A stretch of 64,000 bases of DNA, taken from Sipunculus nudus (taxonomy: Eukaryota; Annelida; Sipuncula; Golfingiida; Sipunculidae). The stretch covers positions 5,788,576 to 5,852,575 of the forward strand of contig CM049309.1 in the NCBI GenBank assembly GCA_026874595.1, given 5' to 3'. The notes below the pieces were generated by a model. It did not search any database. It saw nothing but the letters and a program-made list of their open reading frames with translations, and was not told where the DNA came from. Position numbers and translations under genes: made by a program. Below, one piece after another: positions 1-11,494 of this stretch (positions are counted from its first letter, which is position 1; the number at the start of each line of letters is the position of its first letter).

Positions 1-705
1 ACATTCTTAGAGACACTCCGGGCGGAATGAAACAAAATTCGAAAGAAAAGGTTTCCAAATACCATTGAATTAAATGGTATAAAATTCCGGACTGTGTCTT
101 GTTTGCTAGCGTTAAAGCCTCTCGCCGTAGGGAGGGAACTTATTTGGGTTCATGAGCTTATTTTGATCGATCATTGGAACCAATGATCGAAAACTATTGA
201 CAAGATTTTTTTTTTTATTTTTGTTTACAGTAGGCCTTAGATCTCTGGTACTGCTGATTCTCAAAAGCACACTTGTACATCAAATAATCAAATAGTCATA
301 AGTTTTAGAATTGAACCTGACATTAATGGCTGACATTGACCTAATGTTCAAGGTCATGAGCTAAGTGTTCCCTGTTGCAGATTTTTACGAGAGACGGGAG
401 AGGCATACAAAGCTCTAGGTAGACAATGTATAGTCTTAACAATATCACATGTTAAACGCATGAGGTGAGCCCAGCAAGCAATAAGCATGTTTTATAGACA
501 ATTCAGTCGTACAGTATAGAAATATAGAATGCTTGCTCATATGCTGGTTTAAATTCCTGAATCTATTATAATTAATTAAGCCTAGGTCAAGGTTTATCAT
601 TCTAACTATTTATAAACCTCTTGCTGTAAGGAACACACCATATATATCAAGCCATAAATACATATAAACAGAATCTTTGTAATGTCCATGTTTATCCTCT
701 TGCAG
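1..705 (+). other. Intron of gene C (3' part)
   Basis: AT-rich non-coding sequence upstream of the exon that begins at 706. In genes A and B the preceding exon lies 1.4-2.1 kb away, so the one for gene C is expected left of the window. A pyrimidine-rich acceptor (tttatcctcttgcag) ends the intron. No other feature was seen. Confidence 0.6.
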
Positions 706-1601
706 ACACAAACTGTGAGGATCTAGACATATCTGAATACGAGGTAGATCAGAAATACATCACTGAGAGTAATACAATGGTGTATAACTATATAATCAAT
801 ATAACAAACCAGATCACGAGTTTGACCGTTTCTCATAAAGCCACAGCTCGTCTGCCGGACTTTGAAGTTACATATATGAACACCAACGGAAATATCCGAG
901 GGGCTTTGTCTACATTGGTCGATGACAGGTACCGCATAAGATTCTTCCAAGATGTTGAAGTGAGTGCCCTGAACATCACATACAAAGGCCGATATGAACT
1001 GCAGCCTGGTGACGTCACGCTGAGGAACTGTACCGGGGCTGAAGAAAGCACCCAGTACTTTTACGGAGATCACATGGAGTGGACCTTGTCGCTTGCCTCT
1101 GTATCCATAGAGGCAGACCCAGTGGTTGCTTTGGTTCATAAAAGACCTGTTCAATTGCTTGAGCCAGACCCGCCTACGAGAGCACGCAGGGAAGTCACTG
1201 TGACTTTTTACTCCAGTAACGTTGTATGTAGCAATGATGATTTGGAATACCGTGAGGCATTTAAAACCGTACTTGAAAACCCGGAAGTACTGTTCGAAAA
1301 TATAGAAGTTAGTCTGACAAACAAAAGTGACGGCAGATCATACGTCACCTTCGCCTTTGACGTCATCATGTACAATGACGACAGAGTTGATCCACTAATT
1401 GACCAGATGAGACATGAGCTTAATCGTCACCGAGACCGGCTTCCATGTACCACACCATTCCCTTACATGGCACAGAGGGCGAGAACGAGTCAAGAGGAAG
1501 AAAAATCATTTCCCGCCTGGGCCATTGCCATTGCTTTCTTCGATGCGTTTCTTCTTATTAGCTTAATTGTCATCATTGTGATATACCGATGCAAGATAAA
1601 G
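706..1601 (+). CDS. Gene C penultimate exon: SEA-like region and transmembrane helix (partial gene)
   Basis: 896 nt between acceptor cctcttgcag and donor AAG/gtaagt, phase 1 in and phase 0 out, the same phases as exon 14 of gene A. The frame is open from the acceptor, so the ATG at 777 is internal and not a start. It shares with A and B the blocks Y-G-D-H-M-E-W, V-C-S-N-D-D-L-E-Y-R-E-A-F and the closing R-L-P-C. A hydrophobic helix (A-I-A-I-A-F-F-D-A-F-L-L-I-S-L-I-V) precedes Y-R-C-K-I-K. It is the membrane-proximal end of a paralogue whose MACPF part, if present, is outside the window. Confidence 0.9.
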
Positions 1602-3332
1602 GTAAGTCGATTTTGCTTAAGGCCCTGTTATACACATCCTATGATAGGCGATTTATATGGGGCTAAGACAGAAGGGGATTGACTTAGGTTCTTAAAAGTA
1701 GGTTAAAGCGAAGTCAAATCGTACGATGTCAGTACTAGTTAAAGATGTAGGATTAATCCAGGACAGCAGCAGAAACAATGCACTATATGGTGGATCATTC
1801 CCAGGTCTGTCGTAGATTTAAGGTAGGTCATTCGTACGACTACCGTACCTATAACGTAGGACATTTAGAGGACCATTGCGGGTTTAATGTAGGACATATA
1901 CGTGTTACTATTGTGGGTTTAATATAGGACATTCGTAAGACTCGTTGTTTTAAGGAAGGACTTTTATACATCAAACGTAGGACATTCAAAGGATTTTCGT
2001 GGGTCCAACATACGACTTTCATACGTCTATCATACGTATATCGTAGGACATTCAGGACCATTGCGGGATTAATGTAGGACATTCAGGACCATTGCGGGAT
2101 TAATGTAGAACATTACGCTTTTACGTGGGCAGTTTGATGTGTGTGAGTTTTGTGGGGGGGGGGGGGGCAGGGGAGACATGCCCCCCCCCCCACCATACAC
2201 ACACTTTTTTTAACCAGGGAATTACCATATTTCACCGCTCCACATTTTGGCAATAGTTTTCTTCCTATTAAATAAGAACTGTTTTCAGACTGTACAAAGA
2301 CATCGGTCAATAACAAAAAATATGTTTTATGGCTAAAAATTTCATCAAGTTTCATTAGAATGCAGTCTTATATAATTGACTAAAATGCCAAAATGGTTCG
2401 TCCGTTTCCCCAAACAAAATTCTCCCTGTTATTTTCTACCCAAGCACCCCCCCCCCCCCCCCCCCCCCACCCCCGGCACATCCTAGAAAAACTTGATGGC
2501 AAGGCTTGCGTGTGTCGTATGTGTGTGCGGCAATATAATTATAAAGAAAGAAATCATTAAGAATTGAAACCCTCCTAGAGACCACTACTCAAAGACGACC
2601 ACTCCACCGCCACCACAATTAGTGTCGGACTCGACTGATGTACGGAACAGTATTGACATCTGGCATGACGATTTTCCTCTCCTTGGCCGTATACGCAACA
2701 GCAATTTAACCATTTCGTGAATTTAATGGCTCCGCGCTAGGCCACTACTCCGCAATAGTTCCGTCAACTAAAGTCTGAAAGGTGGTGTACAGTAGTTGGG
2801 TATATTTAAGTCTGGTTTACATTAAACCTGGTCCGAGAGGGTACAGGCGAATATGATTCTAATCTGCCTGAGATAAGTTTTGCTCTCATTTGACCGAATC
2901 TTTACCGCGACACAACACTTTTTCCAGTACAGTTAATCTGATAAAGCACCAAGTGTAAACAGCAAACTCACGTTGTATTAAGTAAACCGATTAAGGTTTA
3001 TATAAAGCAAAGTACAGTGCGAACGCAAAACTAACCACTACTAGACTTATGTAAATTGTCCAGTATAATCCGATTCAGATTCAAACCAAGTGCGGATTCG
3101 GCCAATCCAGGAAACGATCGTTTTGCTGTGTATGACTGCATGTTTAGGCAGATTTAGAACAACTCTATTTTATAAACGAAATATTATTTAGTAATTTTAA
3201 ACCAACATATATTTTTCATTAAAATCGTTTTATTGTTTATCCTTAATATAAATTGATTCATACTATAGATGATTTGCAGCAAAGCTATGGACTTGCATAC
3301 TCAACATATCAATCAATTTATATTCAAAACAG
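1602..3332 (+). other. Last intron of gene C
   Basis: Starts gtaagt and ends tattcaaaacag. It contains a degenerate minisatellite (about 1800-2115) and two poly-G/poly-C tracts (2151-2190 and 2450-2468). No exon-like frame was seen. Confidence 0.65.
1800..2115. repeat. Degenerate minisatellite, unit about 30 bp
   Basis: The motif GTAGGACATT, often followed by CAGGACCATTGCGGG and TTAATG, recurs with variable spacing. The last two units (about 2041-2110) are nearly identical and the earlier ones have decayed. It lies in the last intron of gene C. Confidence 0.7.
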
Positions 3333-3545
3333 AAGCCTGCGGGACATGAACCTGTTCCTGATAAGGACTTCGTTATGGTACAGGTGGCATTGAGTCTTAA
3401 ACGGCTTCACGAGACCGGGCCACGCTACGAAAATATCTATGTTCAGAGGAAGCAGGGTACCAGAGAACCAGGTCACGGTGAGAAAGCTGCCAAAGGCCGT
3501 GAACAGCTTATAATGCAAAAAACTGAATATGAGTCATGTGCCTAA
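3333..3545 (+). CDS. Gene C last exon: short cytoplasmic tail
   Basis: 213 nt, 70 codons plus stop TAA, directly after acceptor attcaaaacag, phase 0 as required by the upstream exon. There is no upstream ATG in frame, so only splicing reveals it. The peptide is charged, with P-R-Y-E-N-I-Y-V at codons 30-37 and T-E-Y-E-S-C-A at the end. Y-E-N-I is a Tyr-x-Asn site like those in the longer tails of A and B, although the rest does not align. A polyadenylation signal follows at 3671. The alternative is chance openness, but phase, acceptor and position argue against it. Confidence 0.72.
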   Translation, partial: KPAGHEPVPDKDFVMVQVALSLKRLHETGPRYENIYVQRKQGTREPGHGEKAAKGREQLIMQKTEYESCA

Positions 3546-3670
3546 CCCATCGTCGTATCACCTGAAGAGATCGTTTGCTCGAGTCGTTTCAGCGTTCATA
3601 GGGGTGCCGTAAAGGGCCTCAACCATCCCCTCCCCGACTTGCAGCGGTGGTGATTTCCTTAATTTGAGAA

Positions 3671-3676
3671 AATAAA
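3671..3676 (+). promoter_or_regulatory. Polyadenylation signal AATAAA of gene C
   Basis: Canonical hexamer 126 nt after the stop codon of gene C on the same strand. It supports 3333-3545 being the terminal exon. AT-rich DNA makes chance matches common, so the evidence is moderate. Confidence 0.45.
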
Positions 3677-6600
3677 ATGTCGACTAATGAAAATCAAAGT
3701 ATAAATCAATTATCAAAACATGACAAAAAAGACCAAGTTTGCAGTACTTTTTATTATTGTTCTTTTATTTGCAAGAGATGTCTAGTATCTTATCACGGGA
3801 CATATCGTAATTTTGGATGAGATACAAATAATTTTTTATTCATTCTCATTATTTTATTCATTCTTGTTCTTGATATTAAAATTATTACTAGAATATGTTA
3901 CGTCTTAGCTGAATCTAGACAGAATTTAAACTTTATCTTTATTTCAGTCTCAACTTTTTCACAAACACTAAAGATTATTAAGAAGATTCCAGTTGAACGT
4001 GCGGGCTCCTGTGTGTGGGTGGTTTGTCTATGTGTCTCTTGTGTGTTGAATGCTTGCGTGCAATAGTTCAAATAAAGAATGATTGATAAAATAATCATAT
4101 TCATATAAATATAAATACATTACTAAAATATTACTAAACTATGCATGATTCTACATCGGCTGAAACAAAATCTCTGTGTCGAAAAGCAGCCGCTTTATGA
4201 TTTTCAGGGTGTATTTTCACCTTTCATCAGAAGTCGTTTTTACTCAAAACGAACCTGATATCCTGTTGGGCACAGTGGGACAGCCAGGACTACTTGGCCA
4301 AAGTGTTTTACGTTAAAATAAATATTTGTTACATTTCAAGGAAACACTTGTTTATAATATATTCAATATGCGCATGCGTAGAAAATTTTACTTATATCGT
4401 GAAATCCTTAGCACAAAAACACCCGTTTTCATGTAATTTGCGTTGAAGTATTTGTTATCCAACATACTGAAACGGCAACATCACACCACTTCGCTATATT
4501 TATACCTGCGCCATACGTGTACATGGCCCGATGTAAGCTACCCTGTCCATCTATGTGGACCCCCGATCAACCGCCACCCTCGCTTACCGCCACAAACTCT
4601 CTCGGTTCCATGGTTGGCGAATGAAAGAGGTTAGACTGTATATAGTATGCCCGGGATATCTTGGGCAGCAGATTTTGACTCTCACACGCGCTAATCAGCA
4701 TAGTCGTACTCTTGTGAGTCCGGTTAATCACAGTATATTTTACTCTTAAGGAGGATATCTTAGGGAAATTTAGCAAAAACCCGGTCAGCATAAAATGCGG
4801 TCACTGTTACCCGGACTTTGATCAAATAAAGTAATTTATATTGCTGAATGTGTTTGACCATAACTATGTAACAGTTAATGGCAATGTATACATATACCAA
4901 AGCGAATAATCTCACAGTAACAAATCTGATTTGAATTCGTTGCTCTCTCATATTGTGATTGATAATGTTAATATAATATTAGTATTATCAGTGAATCATT
5001 TCAGATAATATATAATATGTTATATATAATTATAAGGGAAACATAACAGTGTTAAAAAATCATACCAGGCCCAATTACTTGATGATCACCTTCATATGAG
5101 GGATCGATAACATTCAAGTATTTACCCACTGAGGGATAAAAATGGATATTATTCTGTTAATAAAACAGAACGTTTTAATTTAGAATTCCACTAATGCAGA
5201 TTTACCACGCATATGTTCACGCTTAAATATACCCTGATGACTACAATCAATATACATACTACACGGCATCACCTTTGTGTTAGTATGGTTAATATTATCA
5301 TTACCCATTACTAACCATCTGCACTTTTCGACTAGATAAGTCTTCGTGAATCATTCCTGGCCCCGGAAAATTATCTTACTCTTTCATTTGTTTCGGAGAT
5401 TTTGTAGGATTACATTCTACCCTATAAACCATTGATAATTAATAATATGATAATAAACTGGAAATCTGCATTCTGGCGAATGCAAGCCTCCGCCATTCAT
5501 TTATTCGGCCCATACTCAAAATATCATATGTGCATAAGTCTGTCTACATTTGTGAATATTCAATTAAGACTTTCCAAGACCTGGATCCTAACCAGATCTA
5601 CACCAAAATTTAATCGATTCTTCATTGGCACATTCCTAAATGCACTGAAAATTCCATGAGATTCAGTTCATTATTGCGTGTGTTATTTTGTGAACAAACA
5701 CTCACACAAACACGGACGGGAATGAACGTATACACTACTGGCGGAAGCAATGAACAATGGAACATCATCATATATGTTCAAATTTTATGTAACCGCTGGT
5801 TAAATTCTCGAAAAGCGCATAACGTGTCAAAGATGTTTACATTGTTACATTGGTTTATGACCAAAGGACGGTAGGAACTGGTTATACATGACACGACAGT
5901 GATTAGTGAACATGAAACTGGTGATGTGGATACAGCTTGGGATATATATTACAGCTTAATTAGCTAGAAAAAAGTAAATAAATGACACATGCCAGGAAGT
6001 TAATAAGTCATGTTATAGGAATGCCGGGTCACGAAGTATGGGTATACTATGGTTTTTGTGGTGTCGTAATTTTTGTGAACACAAAATAAGCCAGAAATGT
6101 ACATTCTAAAATATACAAGCTTGTGGGATAATTCATTCACGTATTCAGCCCATATTCCCAGGTTTATTCGTGTATACATGACTATGCATTTGTAAATATG
6201 GACGTTCTTGAATCCGCTAGTGGCTTAAAAGCTAAACCTGGCGCGATCAATGGCGCACGGCACCTTCAAGCATCGATCGATGTTTCTTCTTTTATTTTCA
6301 TAAATTTTGTCGAGGAGTTGTCAAGAATGTTCATAATGGGACATTAGGTCAAACAGTCTGTAATGGTAAACAAACCTAAATGTACAGTGTTTACTCACAC
6401 ACGGAACCATAACAACGCATGAACTAACAGCACGAGAAAATGCACAGACAATTGCACATATCCATGTACCTTTAACGTTGTTTATACACGTTTATTGTAC
6501 ATTTAACAAGAGCCCTACCTGTATGGCGTTCACAATATGCAATCTCGTGCTTAGGCCTTATAATAGATTACAATGAAAGAAAACAGCAATAATAATAATA

Positions 6601-8487
6601 TCCTTGTGGTCTCACGAGGATGATGTGATCAACACATCTGTAGAATGTATTGCTGATAGCTGAAGAATGCCCGATATATTTGTAACAGATATTATATCAT
6701 AAATACAAACATCCAAAGTTGTAATTGGCCCCGATCAGCAACATTTTAAATTTCCATGAAGACGCCAATTCAATTCAACCTGGACACACTGCTTTAATTC
6801 CTCGAATATAATCGTGATTATTACTTTTTTCTAATCTGGGAAACTTTGCTCACCAAAGAAGGCTAACAAATATGGCGCATTAGGCGCCGCCTACTCTATG
6901 TATATATACGCGTCAGTGACATATACCCTTACGCCGGATGTCGTTCCTACTCAAAGGAACGCCGGGGCCAAGGGCGTGCGAAGAATTTGAGCATAGGGGG
7001 CTCACGACCGCAAAAAGTCTGAGCGACCCCCCCCCCCCCTCCCCAATCACACAAAAAAGCACCCTGATAAATTAAAAAAATAAAATGAAATGGGCCGCTC
7101 CACTGAATCGTTTGATATTCCGCGTGAATAAATAATAAATTTAGCTCCTTGTATAATTATATTTACGAACACTTAACAAAAGCAACTAACCTACATTTTA
7201 TATCTTATCTAGACTTAAAACAGAGTAAAAGAGCAAAAATGAAAACAAACGGCATGTACTTACAAAAGGAAAGTTTACGCTTGCCCTTCTGACCATGTAA
7301 AATGTATGAAAATAAATATTAATTTTGGTTCATTTCTTCCATGTTCAGAACTGAAGTACTTAACGTAAGATTTGCCATTCTGTTATACCGTAACAATTGT
7401 GCCCAATACTCAGTATTTCTACATTTCCATGCATTCTAATGGGCAGATGCTATACGTCGTGGGGGGGGGGGGGGTGTGGTTATTAAACTCGAGGCTAAAA
7501 GCCTTTCAATTATCACATAATGAATGTGTCCTGATATTATTTCGAATCTCATGGTGTGACTTGTGGTTTTAATGGAATTTGCTTGTGGAAGGGATTCGTC
7601 GGTTTATCACAAAAACGTCGGACAATAAGCTGTAATCCACAGGGCTCCTTCATTGACAACATACATGCCATATGCCCACACACATACAAAGTATATACAT
7701 ATATATATTGATACTAAGCTATAGTTCATTGATAGTCGTTCTTCATGCAGATGCCAAACTGAACGTCTAAGAAAAACAAATAGTTTGTTACTAGCTCGCT
7801 GTCCTTGTTTCTCAAGTGCCAGGATTTGATTCAGGAATACAGAGACTTTGATTATATTTCTACACAGCGCATTTGACATTTATTTGGAACCATATTTGCC
7901 GATATCTTTTTTTTTTACTAAGACTGTTTAAGTTTCCTATTGGAGTGAACGTGTCTGGAAAATCTATGTCACGGTGTGAGTGACTTGGTTTCCGTATAAC
8001 ACTGTTCAATTCTTTCTTTTGTTTCACTATCTGGTGATTCGATTAAGTTGTGTCTTTCGGGAGCTGGCTAAGATAAAAAAGAAAAAGAAAAATATGGATG
8101 TATGTTGTATATCCGTTATTATGTTTATAATAATTATAATAATTATTATTATTATTATTATTGTATCCGCCTAAACGAAGTTTTGCGGATACTATGTTTT
8201 TGACCGGGTTCTGCCGCCGCCGCTGCCGCGTTCGTTTCCGGAATAGAACTCTGAGACCACTGACCACCAGACAGATTTTTCCGAAACTTAACACGGTTAT
8301 CGGGTCACATGAGAACTGGTGCCAAAATATTTTGCGTTGACCTCTGACCTTTCCTCTTTCCAGTGCGTCCATCTTTGCGTCTGTTTAGACACATTAACCC
8401 ACATATCTTCGGACTTATTTTGACTAATCAGGAAAGAATTTCTGCACAAATGTAGCCCTTGGATAACTTTATAACATACACTAAAAT

Positions 8488-9230
8488 GGTGGCGCCACCT
8501 GCAACCATTTTTGCACAGCGTCCATCTGTTCATCTGCCTTGGGATAAGATCACTCATACCTCTGCAGTGAATGGACTTATCCACCTGAAATTTTGCAAGT
8601 GTGTTCATCCTGAATAGCTCTCTTGATTTAATGACAGGTGGCGCCACCTATATTCACGTTCAGGCTGCAGAGATCCAGGGTTATATCTCAGGACTGGCTT
8701 GACGTATCATCCTGAAATTTTGCATGTGTATAGGTCTAATATAGCTCTTTATTATAAGCAAAACTGCTGGCGCCACATGTGACTATTTTTGCACAACGTC
8801 CGTCTGTTTGTCTGCGTGGGATAAAATCACTCATATCTCGGCAGTGGTTTGACTTATCTGTCTAAAATTTTGCATGTATATACATCTTGCATAATTTTTG
8901 GATTTTGTGTCAGGTGGCGCCAACTACTTTCCGTTCAGGCTGCAGAGATCTAGGCTTGTATCTCAGGACTGTTTTAACTTTTCCTCCTTGCATTTTGCAT
9001 GTGTATATATCTCACATAGCTCTTTATCATACGCAAAACTGGTGGCACCACCTGTAACCATTTTTTTCACAGCGTCCAGCTGTTTGTCTTCCGTGGGATA
9101 AAATCACTCATATCTCGGCTGTGGTTTGTCTTATTTGCCTTAAATTTTGCAATTGGACACAACTTGGATAACTTTCTAGATTTTGTGTCAGGTGGCGCAA
9201 CCTACATACACATTTCGGCTGCAGACACCC
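8488..9230. repeat. Tandem repeat, unit about 275 bp, nearly three copies
   Basis: The landmark TGGTGGCGCCACCTG, followed by ACCATTTTTGCACA and then CGTCC, recurs at 8488, 8766 and 9040. Each unit also holds a GTCAGGTGGCGCCA half-repeat and CTCATATCTCGGCAGTGG. A decayed partial unit may precede it from about 8330. It is probably part of a mobile or satellite-like element. Confidence 0.75.
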
Positions 9231-10067
9231 ATGCTAATATGCAACACACCTCTCTCTATTTCCCAATCCATGCCTCGCTTCATCCGTCCCACTCTGGTTT
9301 CAACGGATACACGAAGTCGCTTGTCGAATATCGCATTCTGGTTATATAACGTTTCTACTACTGGTACAGTCATGGACGTTGTAATAAAGCACAATTAACA
9401 AGAATCCTTCCGATTGAAGTACGGTTTTCCCATATCAATTTCTCGACTCATCTTAAATCTTATTTTAGATTCTTCAGACTTATATATATACATGTGATCG
9501 CTTTCTTTCTATTTACATATGAAATTCTGGTTTCAACATTCCTTTCCATGTCCCCCGATCTGATTCAAATATTTTTAATTATGAAAGGTACAATTCTGTG
9601 AAACTTCTAGATATACATGGAGGCCATTCACTCTCACTTTTGACATTGATCGATTAAGAAATTCACTTTATTCAGTTTTTGTTGTATATATTCAAAATAA
9701 ATAGTACACATTCGTTACATGTACTGTGGTTGCCTTTTTTCACGTGGGTTTCGAATTCGCGATATTTGTGAATGGTAAAAATAAAACCTTCGTGAATCAG
9801 ACGGCATATGTGCAAAGGTGTACAATAATTTATGCTATAGCTTCAATGCCATCTCACGTATATATTGTGCTGTTATCAATATATTAACATACTTTTTCTG
9901 TCAAGGAATGGTGATATACATAAAACCAATTCATTTGCATGATTATTTCCAAATTTTCAATGTTCCCCTAGCTCTGTGTGCAATTGTTTTGATATAATAA
10001 AATCGCGAAAAAAGAAACCCTCACGAAAAAACATGAAAAAATTGAAATTGCGGATACGAAGCCAACC

Positions 10068-10069
<2 letters not shown>

Positions 10070-10133
<64 letters not shown>
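10070..10133. repeat. (AT)n microsatellite
   Basis: Uninterrupted AT dinucleotides of about 64 bp. Translating it gives spurious Ile-Tyr open frames. Confidence 0.95.
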
Positions 10134-10135
<2 letters not shown>

Positions 10136-10379
10136 ATGTGAATGTGAAATAAATATTTCCGTGATAAGAAAACAGGTTCTGAAATTACACAATCATCGAT
10201 TAATAATATATAAACATCACATGTAATAAATACCGTATGCAGGTACATAAAAACTATTTTAAAAAATATAAAACTGCAGAGTGCATATTTCAATACAAAA
10301 TTAAATCTAGTTTTATAACCTTTGAAAATTGATATTAAACTCCAAACAACCAATACTAAATATTTCTCTCTCTCTCACT

Positions 10380-10383
<4 letters not shown>

Positions 10384-10427
<44 letters not shown>
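10384..10427. repeat. (AT)n microsatellite
   Basis: About 44 bp of AT dinucleotides, 100 bp before the stop codon of gene A on the opposite side. Confidence 0.95.
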
Positions 10428-10429
<2 letters not shown>

Positions 10430-10528
10430 TCAATGTGTTGTGTCCAAATCGAATTTTCCACATGTAAAAGGGGGTCTTGAGTACTATGTTATGAGTGGTT
10501 GTGGGGTTAACTTCACAGGAGCCTGCTG

Positions 10529-11494
10529 TTAGTTACGCTCGTCTGCGGGGGTTGGTGGAGGGGACCGTCGCCTCAGAATGTGCTGACCAAACAGTGGTGA
10601 CCGGACAGGCGGAGTAGGCGAGTCATTTATTCCTGGATGGTTTATATTACCAAGCCGTCCATCCAGTTCTTTTATTAAACTGTCCATCACACAATTACTA
10701 CTTCCGGCTACGCCTTCTTGCTCTCTACCTCTTCCGGCAGAGGGCGCTTCTGTCAGGTTCGGAGCAAGTGGGTCCATCTCTGTTTCCTGCAGTGCTCGCA
10801 TCAGCGAACCTGCTCGGGAGGCCTGTTCTTCCCGGAAGTGACCTCTCGACTCCCGGCTTTCCCTCTGAGCAATTCTTTCCTCCGTGCCAGGAGAGTGCAG
10901 GTTGTCTCTCCGGACGAGATCTGGTGCCACGGCAGACCTCACGGAGGCTCGCATGGCGGCCTCCGCTCTTGTCTTGTTGCTTTGTTTAGCTTCGGTGGAA
11001 CTGGTGTTGCTCCAGTGAGGGTCCTTGCGATGGTTGTCTTCCAAATTGTTCCAGTTCACTGAAGGTGTTCTCTCCGATTCTCTCTTACAACCGAACCAGC
11101 TACGAGAACGGAGGAACGAAGGTCTTTTATCATCATTAACTTTGGTATTTTCGGAGCGCCATGACCAGCGGACGCGCGAGTCCATGTCAGCGTCAGGGGT
11201 TTTTACACGAAACCCGTTTGGATGCAGATTTTCAACTGGGGTCCCAAGTTGTTCAGATACTGGTGTTTGCACACGGGTTTGAAATCTGCAGTTGTCGTAA
11301 TGGGCGTCGAATTCCCTGTCTGAGGGATGACGGGATCGGCTGCGCGGATGCTGGAAAGGGATGTCAGAATAAGGGCCCAGGTGGGATATAGACGACATCA
11401 TGCGATGGAGATTCACGTAGGCGTTGACGTAATCGTGCGCATTCATACTGTCGCTCTCGTAACTCGCACATCGATCTGGCCCCAATGGGTACTC
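10529..11494 (-). CDS. Gene A exon 15: cytoplasmic tail, last exon
   Basis: 966 nt including the stop, acceptor tttatataacag, phase 0 in, residues 1073-1393. It is polar, mostly disordered-looking and rich in Arg, Ser, Glu and Pro. Near the membrane it has H-D-Y-V-N-A-Y-V-N-L-H-R-M-M (1092-1105), with two overlapping Tyr-Val-Asn sites at Y1094 and Y1098. The same block occurs in gene B. Near the C-terminus P-T-P-P-V-R (1365-1370) fits a class II SH3 ligand, followed by R-R-R-S-P-P-P-T-P. The base composition is GC-richer than the surroundings, as expected for coding DNA. Confidence 0.9.
   Translation of the reverse strand, partial: EYPLGPDRCASYESDSMNAHDYVNAYVNLHRMMSSISHLGPYSDIPFQHPRSRSRHPSDREFDAHYDNCRFQTRVQTPVSEQLGTPVENLHPNGFRVKTPDADMDSRVRWSWRSENTKVNDDKRPSFLRSRSWFGCKRESERTPSVNWNNLEDNHRKDPHWSNTSSTEAKQSNKTRAEAAMRASVRSAVAPDLVRRDNLHSPGTEERIAQRESRESRGHFREEQASRAGSLMRALQETEMDPLAPNLTEAPSAGRGREQEGVAGSSNCVMDSLIKELDGRLGNINHPGINDSPTPPVRSPLFGQHILRRRSPPPTPADERN

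Larger units (their letters stand above)
3546..10528. other. Intergenic region between convergent genes C and A
   Basis: About 7 kb with no supported gene. Open frames here are short and unpatterned or come from simple repeats. It holds a roughly 275-bp tandem repeat (8488-9230), ATT runs near 8135-8165, poly-C and poly-G runs at 7029 and 7459, and two (AT)n tracts at 10070 and 10384. The 3' ends of both genes point into it. Confidence 0.6.

Noticed and set aside
777-1682. Stand-alone 301-residue gene starting at ATG 777
   Set aside because: The frame is open from acceptor 706 and conserved with A and B upstream of the ATG. A consensus donor at 1601 ends the exon, so the frame from 1602 to 1682 is intron.
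10069-10353. Ile-Tyr repeat proteins (also at 15134, 47075, 53969, 59646, 63127)
   Set aside because: They are translations of (AT)n microsatellites.
10718-11391. Plus-strand open frames opposite the gene A tail
   Set aside because: They are shadows of the GC-rich minus-strand exon 15, without start context or homology. The same applies to plus-strand frames at 55437-56213 opposite the gene B tail.
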